Shown here piece after piece: positions 44,107 to 52,966 of a stretch of DNA of 64,000 nt; the first letter of the stretch is position 1; each line of letters opens with the position of its first letter. The notes beneath the pieces were generated by a model. It had not been told where the DNA came from. It was given only the letters and a program-made list of their open reading frames with translations, and did no database searches. The translations under genes were made by a program, and so were the position numbers. Origin of the DNA: an uncultured Prevotellaceae bacterium. Its GTDB lineage: Bacteria; Bacteroidota; Bacteroidia; Bacteroidales; Bacteroidaceae. The stretch covers positions 1 to 64,000 of the forward strand of contig CACWOS010000011.1 of the NCBI GenBank assembly GCA_902762565.1, read 5' to 3'.

Positions 44107-45450
44107 ATGAGAAAAGTAATTCTTTTGATGGCATTCATTGCCACGACGTTCACAGCCTCATTGGCTGGTGGACTGATGACCAACACAAATTATCACATCG
44201 CTTTCGATCGCATGATGGCTCGCGGTGCCTCATTCGACATTGACGCAGCTTACTCAAACCCTGCAGGACTGGCATGGGGTTACGAGGGTTTCCAATTGTC
44301 CATCAACTTCCAAAAGCCTTGGCAGCTCCGTAACATCGAGCACAACAACAATGGCAGCTGTCGCCTTTACGAAGGTGTCGCCTCAGCTCCCATCGTGCCC
44401 GCGTTATTTGCCAGCTACAAGAAAGACCGCTTTGCTGCATCAGCAATGATAGGCATTGTGGGTAGCGGTGGTTTTGTGAAGTACGACGACGGTGTACCCA
44501 TGTTCAATGTTGTATTAGGAGGCATGTTAGGCCAGATGGACATTGCCACCAACACCTACCAGATTAACTCCGAGATGAAAGGTAAGCAATACATCTATGG
44601 CGGACAGCTTAACTTCACTTACAAGATTCTCGACTGTCTCTCGGCAGCCGTTGGTTTCCGTGCCAATTACTACGATGGTTACTACCGTGGTCACGTTATT
44701 GCCGAAAAGCATCCCATGCTAGGAACACTGGCTACACTGCAGCTCGACGTAGACCAGCGTGGTTGGGGCTATACCCCCATCGTCAGCGCCAACTTCCACA
44801 AAGGTCCGCTCACACTGGCTGCCCGTTATGAGTTCCGCACTAAGATTAATGTCCCCAACAAGACTAATGAGCTGAAGAAAGAACTAGGTCCTCAATTGGC
44901 TGCTGTGATTGCTGCCAGCAATCCGACTATTTTACCTGTCATCCAAAACGCACTCGACCAGAAGACTGCTGCTTACGAGAATGATGTCAAGACACGCTAC
45001 GATATGCCGGCTCTGCTTTCTGTGGCCGTAGGCTATGAGTTCGAAAAGAACATCCGTGCCACACTGGAGTACCACTTCTTTGACGACAAGAATGCCAAGA
45101 TGGCTAATGATCGCCAGAAGCACCTTACACACGGCACCCACGAATTCCTGGCTGGTATCGAAGGTGACATCAACGATCGTTGGACGCTCTCATGCGGTGT
45201 ACAGCGTACCGACTACGGACTTTCCGATGACTATCAGCAGAACACCTCGTTTGCCTGCGACAGCTATAGCATCGGACTTGGTGCCGCCGTCAAGCTCACC
45301 GAAAAGATTCGCTTGAATGCAGGTTATTTCTGTAGCATCTATGATGACTACAACAAGCAGTGTCTGTCTACTCGCGAGGGCTATACGGGTACTGAGACCT
45401 ACTCGCGCACCAATCACGTCATTGGCTTGGGTGTCGACTTCAAATTCTAA
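44107..45450 (+). CDS. FadL/OmpP1-type outer-membrane protein
   Basis: 447 residues from the ATG at 44107 (MRKVILLMAFIATTFTASLAG signal peptide). The mature start GGLMTNTNYHIAFDRMMARGASFDIDAAYSNPAGLAW carries the Asn-Pro-Ala motif of the FadL plug region. The body alternates beta strands and ends in a C-terminal aromatic, HVIGLGVDFKF, as in outer-membrane barrels. Probably takes up hydrophobic compounds; the substrate is unknown. Confidence 0.87.
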   Translation: MRKVILLMAFIATTFTASLAGGLMTNTNYHIAFDRMMARGASFDIDAAYSNPAGLAWGYEGFQLSINFQKPWQLRNIEHNNNGSCRLYEGVASAPIVPALFASYKKDRFAASAMIGIVGSGGFVKYDDGVPMFNVVLGGMLGQMDIATNTYQINSEMKGKQYIYGGQLNFTYKILDCLSAAVGFRANYYDGYYRGHVIAEKHPMLGTLATLQLDVDQRGWGYTPIVSANFHKGPLTLAARYEFRTKINVPNKTNELKKELGPQLAAVIAASNPTILPVIQNALDQKTAAYENDVKTRYDMPALLSVAVGYEFEKNIRATLEYHFFDDKNAKMANDRQKHLTHGTHEFLAGIEGDINDRWTLSCGVQRTDYGLSDDYQQNTSFACDSYSIGLGAAVKLTEKIRLNAGYFCSIYDDYNKQCLSTREGYTGTETYSRTNHVIGLGVDFKF

Positions 45451-45478
45451 AAGAATAAGATAAAAATTGTTCCAAAAG

Positions 45479-45537
45479 TTTGCATTTTAGCTTTAGTTTT
45501 CGTATCTTTGCACACAGAATAACGGAAACTAAAGCTA
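45479..45537 (+). promoter_or_regulatory. C10 peptidase promoter with -7 box inside an inverted repeat
   Basis: TTTG (45479-45482) and TATCTTTG (45503-45510) are spaced 20 bp. TAGCTTTAGTTTTC (45488-45501) and GGAAACTAAAGCTA (45524-45537) are reverse complements at 13 of 14 positions and bracket the -7 box. This repeats the layout at 30386-30467 with a different arm sequence. Confidence 0.7.
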
Positions 45538-45544
45538 TTTGCAT

Positions 45545-48500
45545 ATGAAAAGAACATCTCTACTCTTTCTTACGCTCATCGTCAGCATTGTGGCGATGGC
45601 CAATCCTGTAACCCCCGACGAGGCTCGTCAGAGAGTTGCAAAGTCCATAAATCCACGTCGTGCGGCTACCGTCGTTCAGAATCCGTCGGCACTGCAACTG
45701 GTGTCGACAAGCCACTATCAGGAGCGTGAAGGCGTCTTGGCTCCCAGCTACTATGTGTTCAACATGGGACAGAAAGGTGGCTACGTCATTGCCGCTGCCG
45801 ACGACCGTGTGCCTGCCGTACTGGGCTATTCTGACTGCGGTACGTTCGACCCCGACAACATGCCCGAGAACATGAAAGCATGGCTACAGGGCTACGACCG
45901 TCAGATGGAATATCTGGCCCATCATCCCGAGACAGCAGCACGTATTAATGCGGTCAAAGGCGATGAAATCAGCCCACTGCTGGGCAACATAGAATGGGGA
46001 CAGTCTACGCCCTTCAATGACCTCTGCCCGTCTGACCCTGTCACTAGGACACGTTCGATAACAGGTTGTGTGGCTACGGCGATGGCACAGATTATGTGTT
46101 ATTGGAAGTATCCTGACAAGACAACTGAAGAAATTCCGGGATATACGACCAGAACTAGAAAAACATCGGTACTTGGTATTGCGAAAGGCGCAACCATTGA
46201 TTGGGCTAACATTCTGCCCCAATATCACGGCAGGGAGACCGATGCACAAAAGAAAGCCGTAGCCCAGCTGATGTTGCTGTGCGGTACAGCTGTAGAGATG
46301 GACTACACCAGCGATTTCAGCGGCTCTAGCGGAGAGCCTGTAGCCTTTGCCTTGCGCGAGTACCTCGACTACGACCTCGCTACTGAATATTTGGACCGTA
46401 ACGACTATCGTCGTGTCGAATGGGAGCAGAAGGTCTACAACGAACTGGCAGACGGACGGCCAGTCTATTACGATGGTTCGTCGAGCGGTAGTGGTCACGC
46501 CTTTGTGATTGACGGCTATGGTGGCGACGACTACTTCCATGTCAATTGGGGGTGGAATGGTGGTAGCAACGACTACTTTCTGCTTTCCATTCTCGAGCCA
46601 GGTAGCAATGCAGGCTTAGGAGCTAGCAATACTGCCGACGGTTACAACTTTGGCCAAGGTGCCATCTTCGGTGTTCAACCTAATACAGGTAGGACTCCTT
46701 CATTCAAGCCCGAGTTGACCACCAACGCTTATGCGATTTGCGACACCACTGCCTTTGGCCGCAAGTCAACAGCCGAAAATTTCCAGTTCAAGATAGGCTT
46801 CACCTACTTCAACAACTCGAGAGTCTCTTCTCCTTTCTATACTGGTGTGGGCGTATTTGATGGCAACAACAATTATCTGGGATACGCTTTTGGATTCAGA
46901 ACAGAGCTGCCACCAGGCTATGGATTCTACAATCCCGCCCAGTACCCCACCAGTATCCGGCTAGGTGCAGGCATGACCGAGGGCACATTCATCCTAAAGC
47001 CTATCTACAGCCTTGACGGTAAGACTTGGGATTTATGTAAATATACAGATCAAATATTCATCACTGCCACCATCTATAGTAATGGCGACAGCATCCGTTT
47101 GTCTCCTCCTGTCTTCGCCATTGAAGGAGAACTAGAAGCCACAGGCAAGACTGAAGTTGGCTCACCAATGCCAGTGAAGGCTAAGGTCACCAATAAAGGC
47201 GATTTCTTCAAGGGCGAGATTTTCTTCATGGTCGATGGCAAGATGATTGGTGGACGTCACTACGACCTCGATTCTGGTGCAAGCGACGAAATCAACTTCA
47301 CCATCATGCCCGACTTAGCTGGTAAGCACGAAATCAGCGTTTGTACGCGTAGCTTCAACTACGAGACGTTAGCTGTCGACTACAGTCCATTCGTATCCGA
47401 CAGCATTGAGGTAGCACCTGCCTCAACATACCATTTGGCCATTAATGGCATAGTAGAGAATGCCCATAAGCACAGCAATGGAGACGTAGTAACAGAATCC
47501 GGCGTGCACTTCAAGGCCACCATTAAGAATAACGGCACCAACACCTATAGCAACAAGGTTAGGGCGGTCATCTTCATGGACGGTCACGACGGCTACTTCT
47601 ACTCCGTCACCGAGAGTTCGAAGGTCATTGAGCTATCTGCAGGCCAGACCACTGAGGTCGCCTTCGACTTTAAGAATCTCGATGACGAGCGATATCGCAT
47701 AATCATCTACACCACGTCAAAAGGCCAGTCAACACAAAGCTATAGGGGTAGCATATTCACCATAGATACGGGCTACTATCTCGTAGGCGAACTGAACAAT
47801 TGGAGTACGACCGATAAGTCATACCCCTTTACCAAACTGAGTGACGACAAGACATACGAGATTACCATCCCAGCTATCGACCGTGACATTCTTATGAAGG
47901 TTGCACCAGCCTCGGCCTACAACTATACAGACGGTGAATTCTGGTCTAACCTTTTGGGCGCTCCCGAAGACCGATGGACACCGCTCACGGGTAACATGAA
48001 GTGGAACGGCGGTGCCTGGCTGTTGCCTACATCCCTGAATGCTGAGACCTACACCATACAGATTGTACCCAGCGAGATGACTTACAAGATTACGTACGTC
48101 GAGAAGGAGAAGCCCTTCGAGCCAGAGGCACCATACTATTATGTTGGCGACAACACAAACTGGTTGTATGACGCTACACAGGTGTTTACAGACAATCAGG
48201 ACGGTACCTACAGCTACACCTTCAAACCTGTCTATCATGAAGACGGCATAACGTGGTTCAAGGTTGCACCCGCTAACGCTATTGCCAGCGACAACAGCAT
48301 CATGTGGCCCAACCTATTCCGTCCTGAAAGCGACGGCACCGCTTTGTCAGGCAATATGGTCATCTCAGATGGCGATCCCGCATGGAAGCGTACTACAGCC
48401 GACAATGCCGAGTCATACACCATTACCATCAATCCAATGCTGAAGACCTACAGCCTCCAGATTAAGGAAGTCGACGGCATTCAGCTTGTAAACGCCGACA

Positions 48501-48598
48501 AGACCTCTACCCCAGCCTATAACATCAATGGCCAGAAGGTCTCTGACGGTTTCAAGGGCCTGATTATTAGAAATGGTCGCAAGGTTATAGTTAAGTAA
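45545..48598 (+). CDS. Secreted C10-family cysteine protease with SusE/F-like C-terminal repeats
   Basis: 1017 residues from the ATG at 45545; signal MKRTSLLFLTLIVSIVAMA. A Spi-type propeptide (about 20-130, SYYVFNMGQKGGYVIAAADDRVP) precedes the streptopain-like domain: nucleophile Cys in TGCVATAMAQIMCYWKYP, His in GSGHAFVIDGY, then FHVNWGWNGGSNDYF. Two Ig-like regions follow. Residues about 740-850 and 860-965 are two related modules (YYLVGELNNWSTTD and YYYVGDNTNWLYD, each with MKVAPAS/FKVAPAN) resembling SusE/SusF glycan-binding domains. The C-terminus (YNINGQKV...NGRKVIVK) matches that of the xylanase and suggests the same export route. Confidence 0.9.
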   Translation: MKRTSLLFLTLIVSIVAMANPVTPDEARQRVAKSINPRRAATVVQNPSALQLVSTSHYQEREGVLAPSYYVFNMGQKGGYVIAAADDRVPAVLGYSDCGTFDPDNMPENMKAWLQGYDRQMEYLAHHPETAARINAVKGDEISPLLGNIEWGQSTPFNDLCPSDPVTRTRSITGCVATAMAQIMCYWKYPDKTTEEIPGYTTRTRKTSVLGIAKGATIDWANILPQYHGRETDAQKKAVAQLMLLCGTAVEMDYTSDFSGSSGEPVAFALREYLDYDLATEYLDRNDYRRVEWEQKVYNELADGRPVYYDGSSSGSGHAFVIDGYGGDDYFHVNWGWNGGSNDYFLLSILEPGSNAGLGASNTADGYNFGQGAIFGVQPNTGRTPSFKPELTTNAYAICDTTAFGRKSTAENFQFKIGFTYFNNSRVSSPFYTGVGVFDGNNNYLGYAFGFRTELPPGYGFYNPAQYPTSIRLGAGMTEGTFILKPIYSLDGKTWDLCKYTDQIFITATIYSNGDSIRLSPPVFAIEGELEATGKTEVGSPMPVKAKVTNKGDFFKGEIFFMVDGKMIGGRHYDLDSGASDEINFTIMPDLAGKHEISVCTRSFNYETLAVDYSPFVSDSIEVAPASTYHLAINGIVENAHKHSNGDVVTESGVHFKATIKNNGTNTYSNKVRAVIFMDGHDGYFYSVTESSKVIELSAGQTTEVAFDFKNLDDERYRIIIYTTSKGQSTQSYRGSIFTIDTGYYLVGELNNWSTTDKSYPFTKLSDDKTYEITIPAIDRDILMKVAPASAYNYTDGEFWSNLLGAPEDRWTPLTGNMKWNGGAWLLPTSLNAETYTIQIVPSEMTYKITYVEKEKPFEPEAPYYYVGDNTNWLYDATQVFTDNQDGTYSYTFKPVYHEDGITWFKVAPANAIASDNSIMWPNLFRPESDGTALSGNMVISDGDPAWKRTTADNAESYTITINPMLKTYSLQIKEVDGIQLVNADKTSTPAYNINGQKVSDGFKGLIIRNGRKVIVK

Positions 48599-48654
48599 CA
48601 ACAAGCTGTTAACATTCACCACTTGGAATCTATGCCCAATATAGGGTGAATATC

Positions 48655-48690
48655 AATCCTCCCCGTCAGCGTAAACTGACGGGGAGGATT
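48655..48690. terminator. Bidirectional hairpin terminator
   Basis: A perfect 15-bp stem (48655-48669 with 48676-48690) around CGTAAA, G+C-rich (CCTCCCCGTCAG). It separates the convergent C10 peptidase and HTCS genes. No long T-run on either side. Confidence 0.8.
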
Positions 48691-48749
48691 GTTGTTACCT
48701 ATAAGATAAACGAAAGAAGCCTCAAAACGATCGAAAGACGGCAGCAGAG

Positions 48750-51700
48750 CTATTCCTCTTCGTCCGAATTACGATGAGTTTCGTTCATATAATCGCGTGG
48801 TGACATGCCGTAGAACTTCTTGAATATCGTTGAGAAGGATGCTGCATTATTGAATCCGCAGGCATACATCACCTCAGTGATATTCATGTTATGCGATGCC
48901 AAGAGATTGGCGGCCTGCTTGAGGCGGATATTGCGAATAAAGTCATGAGGTGTCTGGCCTGTCAGTTCCTTCATCTTACGGTGCAGGTGAACACGACTAA
49001 GACCTACCTCTTCAGCAATAGCATCAACACTGAGGTCAGAGTTGCCAATATTCTTATTGATGACCTTCATGACACGCTCCAACAACTGCTCATCAGGTGA
49101 CTTCATCTTAATCTGGTCTACCTGCTCTTCAAGTTGGTCATTGCGCCCATACTTCAGACGTAGCATCTGATGCGTATGAATGAGATTGACGATGGTACGA
49201 CGCAAGATATCCATATTGAAAGGTTTCATGACGTAAGCATCAGCACCCATCTCAAGTCCCTCAAGCTGGTCTTCATCGCGGCTCTTAGCCGTCAGCAGAA
49301 TGACAGGAATGTGGCTAGTAGAGGCGTTGGCTTTAATCTTCGAGCACATCGTATTACCATCCATCTCAGGCATCATCACATCGGAAATCACTAGGTCTGG
49401 CGTTGTGCGTAGCACTTCGGAGAGTCCCTCACGACCATTTGCACAGGCTGTGACATGATAGTCAGAAGACAGTTCGCCCTGCAGGAATTCGCGAATCTCC
49501 GCATCATCCTCGACAATAACTACGTGTTGACGACGACCGGCCTTCGGCAATTCAGGCGTCTCTTGGGGTTTCTCTTCAGCAACCACAACAGGCTCAGTAT
49601 CATCGATAAGACTAGTAACCGGAGCAACTTCAGGTTTGTCAACCACCATCTCCTCAGGTTTCAGATGAGCGTTACCCAAAGGAATCGTGACAAAGAACTC
49701 ACAGCCTTTACCGTCTTCGTTGTTCTGCACCTTGATAACACCATGGTGCAACTCAACAAGCGAACGCGTCAAATCAAGACCGATACCAGTACCAAGGTTG
49801 CGCTCGTCAACACTCACAGGTGCCTGATAGAAACGCTGGAATATCTGATCCATCTTATCGGCAGGAATGCCAGAACCCGTGTCGCGAATCGCTATGGTAG
49901 CTTGCTGGGCATCGTGGGTTAGACGCAACATAACCTGACCACCAGTTGGTGTGAACTTGAAGGCATTGGAGAGGAGGTTGACGATAATCTTGTCGAACTG
50001 ATCGCGATCAATCCATACTGGCAGCTCCTGTGTGTCACGCTCGTATAGGAACTGTACATTCTTCGACTTGGCCTGTTGAGTAAACAGCGTATAGATATCA
50101 CCCAAAAAGCTGACCAATTCCGTTTCACACATATGCATCTGCATCTGTCCTTTATCAATCTTTCGCAGGTCCATCATCTGGTTGATCAGTCCAAGAATAC
50201 GCTCAGCATTACGGCGAATGGTCTCGTAGATGCTGCGACGATGCGGATCGTCGTCCTGTTTGATAAGTGACAGCAAAGGTGTGACAATGAGCGTCATAGG
50301 CGTACGTATCTCGTGAGAGATGTTCATAAAGAACTTGAGTTTGGTATCGGCCATCTCCTCGGCATGGATATGTTCCTGCAGACGCAAACGGTCCTTCTCT
50401 TTACGTGCATGCTGACGACGATAGTAGAGGAAGCCACCTACAAGGGCTAACAGGTAGACGAGGTATGCGAAGGGTGTGCGATACCAAGGAGCATGGATGA
50501 TCACTCTGAAACAACGTTCAGGCGTTTCAATGCCATCCTGTTCAGCCACCACACAGAAATCATAGTCGCCAGGTGCCAAATGGCTAAGAGCTATTTCATT
50601 GACGCCAGGTTGCATACGCACCCACTCCTCTCGATTAATACGATAGCGATAGACGATATGCTCAGGATTGTCGAAAGTCAACGTAGACAGTTGGATGGAG
50701 AAAGTATTGTCACTGGGGCTGAGCACAAAGCGATCAGCAGCTATCACTGTCGTGTCGACCACATGCCAAAAACCAGACATGGTGGCAGGAGTGACTGACT
50801 CGCCATTGACGCTAAAGCCCGTCAGCTTCACCTCAGCATTCCACTCACGTTCATGAATATCAGCAGGATTGAACCACGTCACGCCAGCCAGACCACCGAA
50901 TGCCAAACGACCGTTGGGCAACACCCATGATGCACCATCGCTGAACTCATTACCCTGCAATCCATTGTCGACAAAGTAATTGTCGGTCTTGCCTGTCTTG
51001 GGATTCATACGGAACAGACCATGATCGGTAGATATCCAAATATTGCCTTGATGGTCTTGCTCTATACTGCTGATACCGTTGTCAGTCAGTCCGCTCTCCA
51101 ATTGACGGTTGGTATTACGACCAGTCTTCATATCGTAGCATACCAGACCGTCATTGGTACCCACATACAGTTCACCGTCAAACTCACGGACAACACGCAC
51201 GGGAATACCATAGTTCAGACAATTGACGCCAAATGTAGACACCCAGCTCTCTTTAGCTATATCAAAGGCACAAACTCCCATTGTACTGGCTACATAAATA
51301 CGCTTGCCATCGGGTGAGAGCGAGAGTTTGGAAAGATAGTTGTTCGTAATACTATTCACCTTACGATCGGTAGGAGCCTTGTCATCTTGTAAATATTGCT
51401 TAAGGTCGTTTGTCTCAGGATCAAGGCGCAACAGACCATAACCCATCGTACCAATCCATAAGTGCCCCTGAGGATCGCAAACCATACTGAACACACTCAC
51501 TGAAGGCCCTTGTGGCAAGCGGTAGGGATGATAGCTCATCGTCTTCTGGTCGATATATCCTATACCTTCCTTGAAACTACCGACCCAAATACGTTGGCGG
51601 GCATCCTCACAGAGGGTCAGGATAGTAGAAGGGAATGCCTCCTTAAAGTGCTTGACAGGAACAAAAACATCCTTTGCACAATACAATCCATCCTTGTCAG

Positions 51701-52802
51701 TACCTATCCAGTGATAACCGTTCGTACTACCCAACACACTAGTGACACAAGCGGTTCCAATCTTATTGCGCGTACCCAGCTTATAGCCCATGTAACCAAA
51801 ACCCATCACCTTACCGGGATGCATATAGATACCTTTCTGGAGCAGACCAAGCCACACATTACCTTGCCTGTCCTCACAGATACTATACACCTTAGCAGTG
51901 CTAAGATCCACCTCACGACTATAATAAGGATTATCTACAAGATTGCCATTCTGCGGATTATAGATAGCCAAGCCCAAACCATCATAGCCTATCATGATAT
52001 GTCCACGACGATTGGGATAGACAGTCGATACATATTTGGTGCCTGTACCTTCAATATGGCGAGGCACATCCCCCTCAAGGATAAACACACCGGCATGGGC
52101 CGTGGCGATGAAGATACGTCCTTCACGATCCTGACAAATATCACGAACCATACTGATATCCGCCTCGTTCTGGAAATAACGCTTCACGGACTTACCATCG
52201 AAACATAACAAGCCCTGACTCTCGGTAACCAGCCACAGACGCTGACGATTGTCCTCCATCATACGGAGCACGGTTTTCACGTCTGCCAGCAATCCTCCTA
52301 TTTGGTGAGCTTCCTTCTTATTGGTCAGGCGCAGTACACCATGAGCCGACGTACCAACGAGGATATCGCCATTCTGACGTTCGAGCAGACTGGTGACATA
52401 GGGAGGGTTGGCTTGTCCACTAATATCGTAAGCGGTAATTTGACGGAAACGCTGACCATCATAGGTCTGAAGGGCACCATACATGCCGACATAATACAAG
52501 CCATGACGATCCTGCATCATACAGTTCACATAGTTGCTGGCCATACCGTTATCCTGTCGTGAATCTTTCTTCAGGATATGGAACTGATAGCCGTCATAAC
52601 GGTTCAGTCCGTTACGAGTTGCCACCCATATAAAGCCATCACGATCCTGGAACACCTGCGTCGTAAAACTACTCGACATCTGTTTGTCGGCATCAAACGA
52701 CTTACCCATCTGGGCATGTAAACTCAGGGAAAAACAAGTCAGGAATAGCAGCAACGCGTAACGTTTGCTTTTAGCCTTGTCTGCAAGAATTGTATGTCTC
52801 AT
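48750..52802 (-). CDS. Hybrid two-component system regulator of the xylan locus
   Basis: 1350 residues. Signal peptide to about 31, then two seven-bladed regulator propellers (repeats like VFQDRDGFIWVATRNGLNRYDG), a Y_Y_Y domain (about 690-780), one membrane segment (FAYLVYLLALVGGFLYY), HisKA (FMNISHEIRTPMTLIV), HATPase (LLSNAFKFT, GTGIGLDLT), a receiver (VIVEDDAEIREF, VISDVMMPEMDG) and a C-terminal AraC helix-turn-helix (LSVDAIAEEVGLSRVHLHRKM, YACGFNNAASFSTIFKKFYGMSP). Such regulators bind oligosaccharides outside and switch on glycan loci. Position and architecture match XynR of Prevotella bryantii. The transcribed order starts here, after its own promoter. Confidence 0.95.
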   Translation of the reverse strand: MRHTILADKAKSKRYALLLFLTCFSLSLHAQMGKSFDADKQMSSSFTTQVFQDRDGFIWVATRNGLNRYDGYQFHILKKDSRQDNGMASNYVNCMMQDRHGLYYVGMYGALQTYDGQRFRQITAYDISGQANPPYVTSLLERQNGDILVGTSAHGVLRLTNKKEAHQIGGLLADVKTVLRMMEDNRQRLWLVTESQGLLCFDGKSVKRYFQNEADISMVRDICQDREGRIFIATAHAGVFILEGDVPRHIEGTGTKYVSTVYPNRRGHIMIGYDGLGLAIYNPQNGNLVDNPYYSREVDLSTAKVYSICEDRQGNVWLGLLQKGIYMHPGKVMGFGYMGYKLGTRNKIGTACVTSVLGSTNGYHWIGTDKDGLYCAKDVFVPVKHFKEAFPSTILTLCEDARQRIWVGSFKEGIGYIDQKTMSYHPYRLPQGPSVSVFSMVCDPQGHLWIGTMGYGLLRLDPETNDLKQYLQDDKAPTDRKVNSITNNYLSKLSLSPDGKRIYVASTMGVCAFDIAKESWVSTFGVNCLNYGIPVRVVREFDGELYVGTNDGLVCYDMKTGRNTNRQLESGLTDNGISSIEQDHQGNIWISTDHGLFRMNPKTGKTDNYFVDNGLQGNEFSDGASWVLPNGRLAFGGLAGVTWFNPADIHEREWNAEVKLTGFSVNGESVTPATMSGFWHVVDTTVIAADRFVLSPSDNTFSIQLSTLTFDNPEHIVYRYRINREEWVRMQPGVNEIALSHLAPGDYDFCVVAEQDGIETPERCFRVIIHAPWYRTPFAYLVYLLALVGGFLYYRRQHARKEKDRLRLQEHIHAEEMADTKLKFFMNISHEIRTPMTLIVTPLLSLIKQDDDPHRRSIYETIRRNAERILGLINQMMDLRKIDKGQMQMHMCETELVSFLGDIYTLFTQQAKSKNVQFLYERDTQELPVWIDRDQFDKIIVNLLSNAFKFTPTGGQVMLRLTHDAQQATIAIRDTGSGIPADKMDQIFQRFYQAPVSVDERNLGTGIGLDLTRSLVELHHGVIKVQNNEDGKGCEFFVTIPLGNAHLKPEEMVVDKPEVAPVTSLIDDTEPVVVAEEKPQETPELPKAGRRQHVVIVEDDAEIREFLQGELSSDYHVTACANGREGLSEVLRTTPDLVISDVMMPEMDGNTMCSKIKANASTSHIPVILLTAKSRDEDQLEGLEMGADAYVMKPFNMDILRRTIVNLIHTHQMLRLKYGRNDQLEEQVDQIKMKSPDEQLLERVMKVINKNIGNSDLSVDAIAEEVGLSRVHLHRKMKELTGQTPHDFIRNIRLKQAANLLASHNMNITEVMYACGFNNAASFSTIFKKFYGMSPRDYMNETHRNSDEEE

Positions 52803-52854
52803 GTTAAGTAATATTAAGTAATAACTTGATAGTAGTTTTGTTTTGAGAACGGCA

Positions 52855-52886
52855 CAAAGTTAAACAATTCTTTAGAATACACCAAA
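52855..52886 (-). promoter_or_regulatory. Promoter of the HTCS regulator
   Basis: Minus strand: TTTG (52886-52883) and TAACTTTG (52862-52855), spaced 20 bp, 53 bp before the start at 52802. Confidence 0.65.
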
Positions 52887-52896
52887 AAAAAAGTAA

Positions 52897-52940
52897 ACTT
52901 TACGTCATGTAACATGCCTTAATGTTACAAAACGTAAAGT
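52897..52940. promoter_or_regulatory. Two-tier dyad upstream of the HTCS promoter
   Basis: ACTTTACG (52897-52904) pairs with CGTAAAGT (52933-52940), and TGTAACAT (52908-52915) with ATGTTACA (52922-52929), with 3 unpaired bases on each side and a 6-bp centre. AT-rich, so an operator is more likely than a terminator for the upstream GH43 gene. Confidence 0.6.
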
Positions 52941-52966
52941 CCGGATTGCAAAAAGGGGTATATTTC

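Noticed and set aside
45884..46540. Open frame of 218 codons on the minus strand
   Set aside because: Antisense to the C10 protease catalytic domain; no supporting motif or promoter.
51510..52208. Open frame of 232 codons on the plus strand
   Set aside because: Antisense to the propeller region of the HTCS regulator; threonine/isoleucine-rich composition is the mirror of the real frame.
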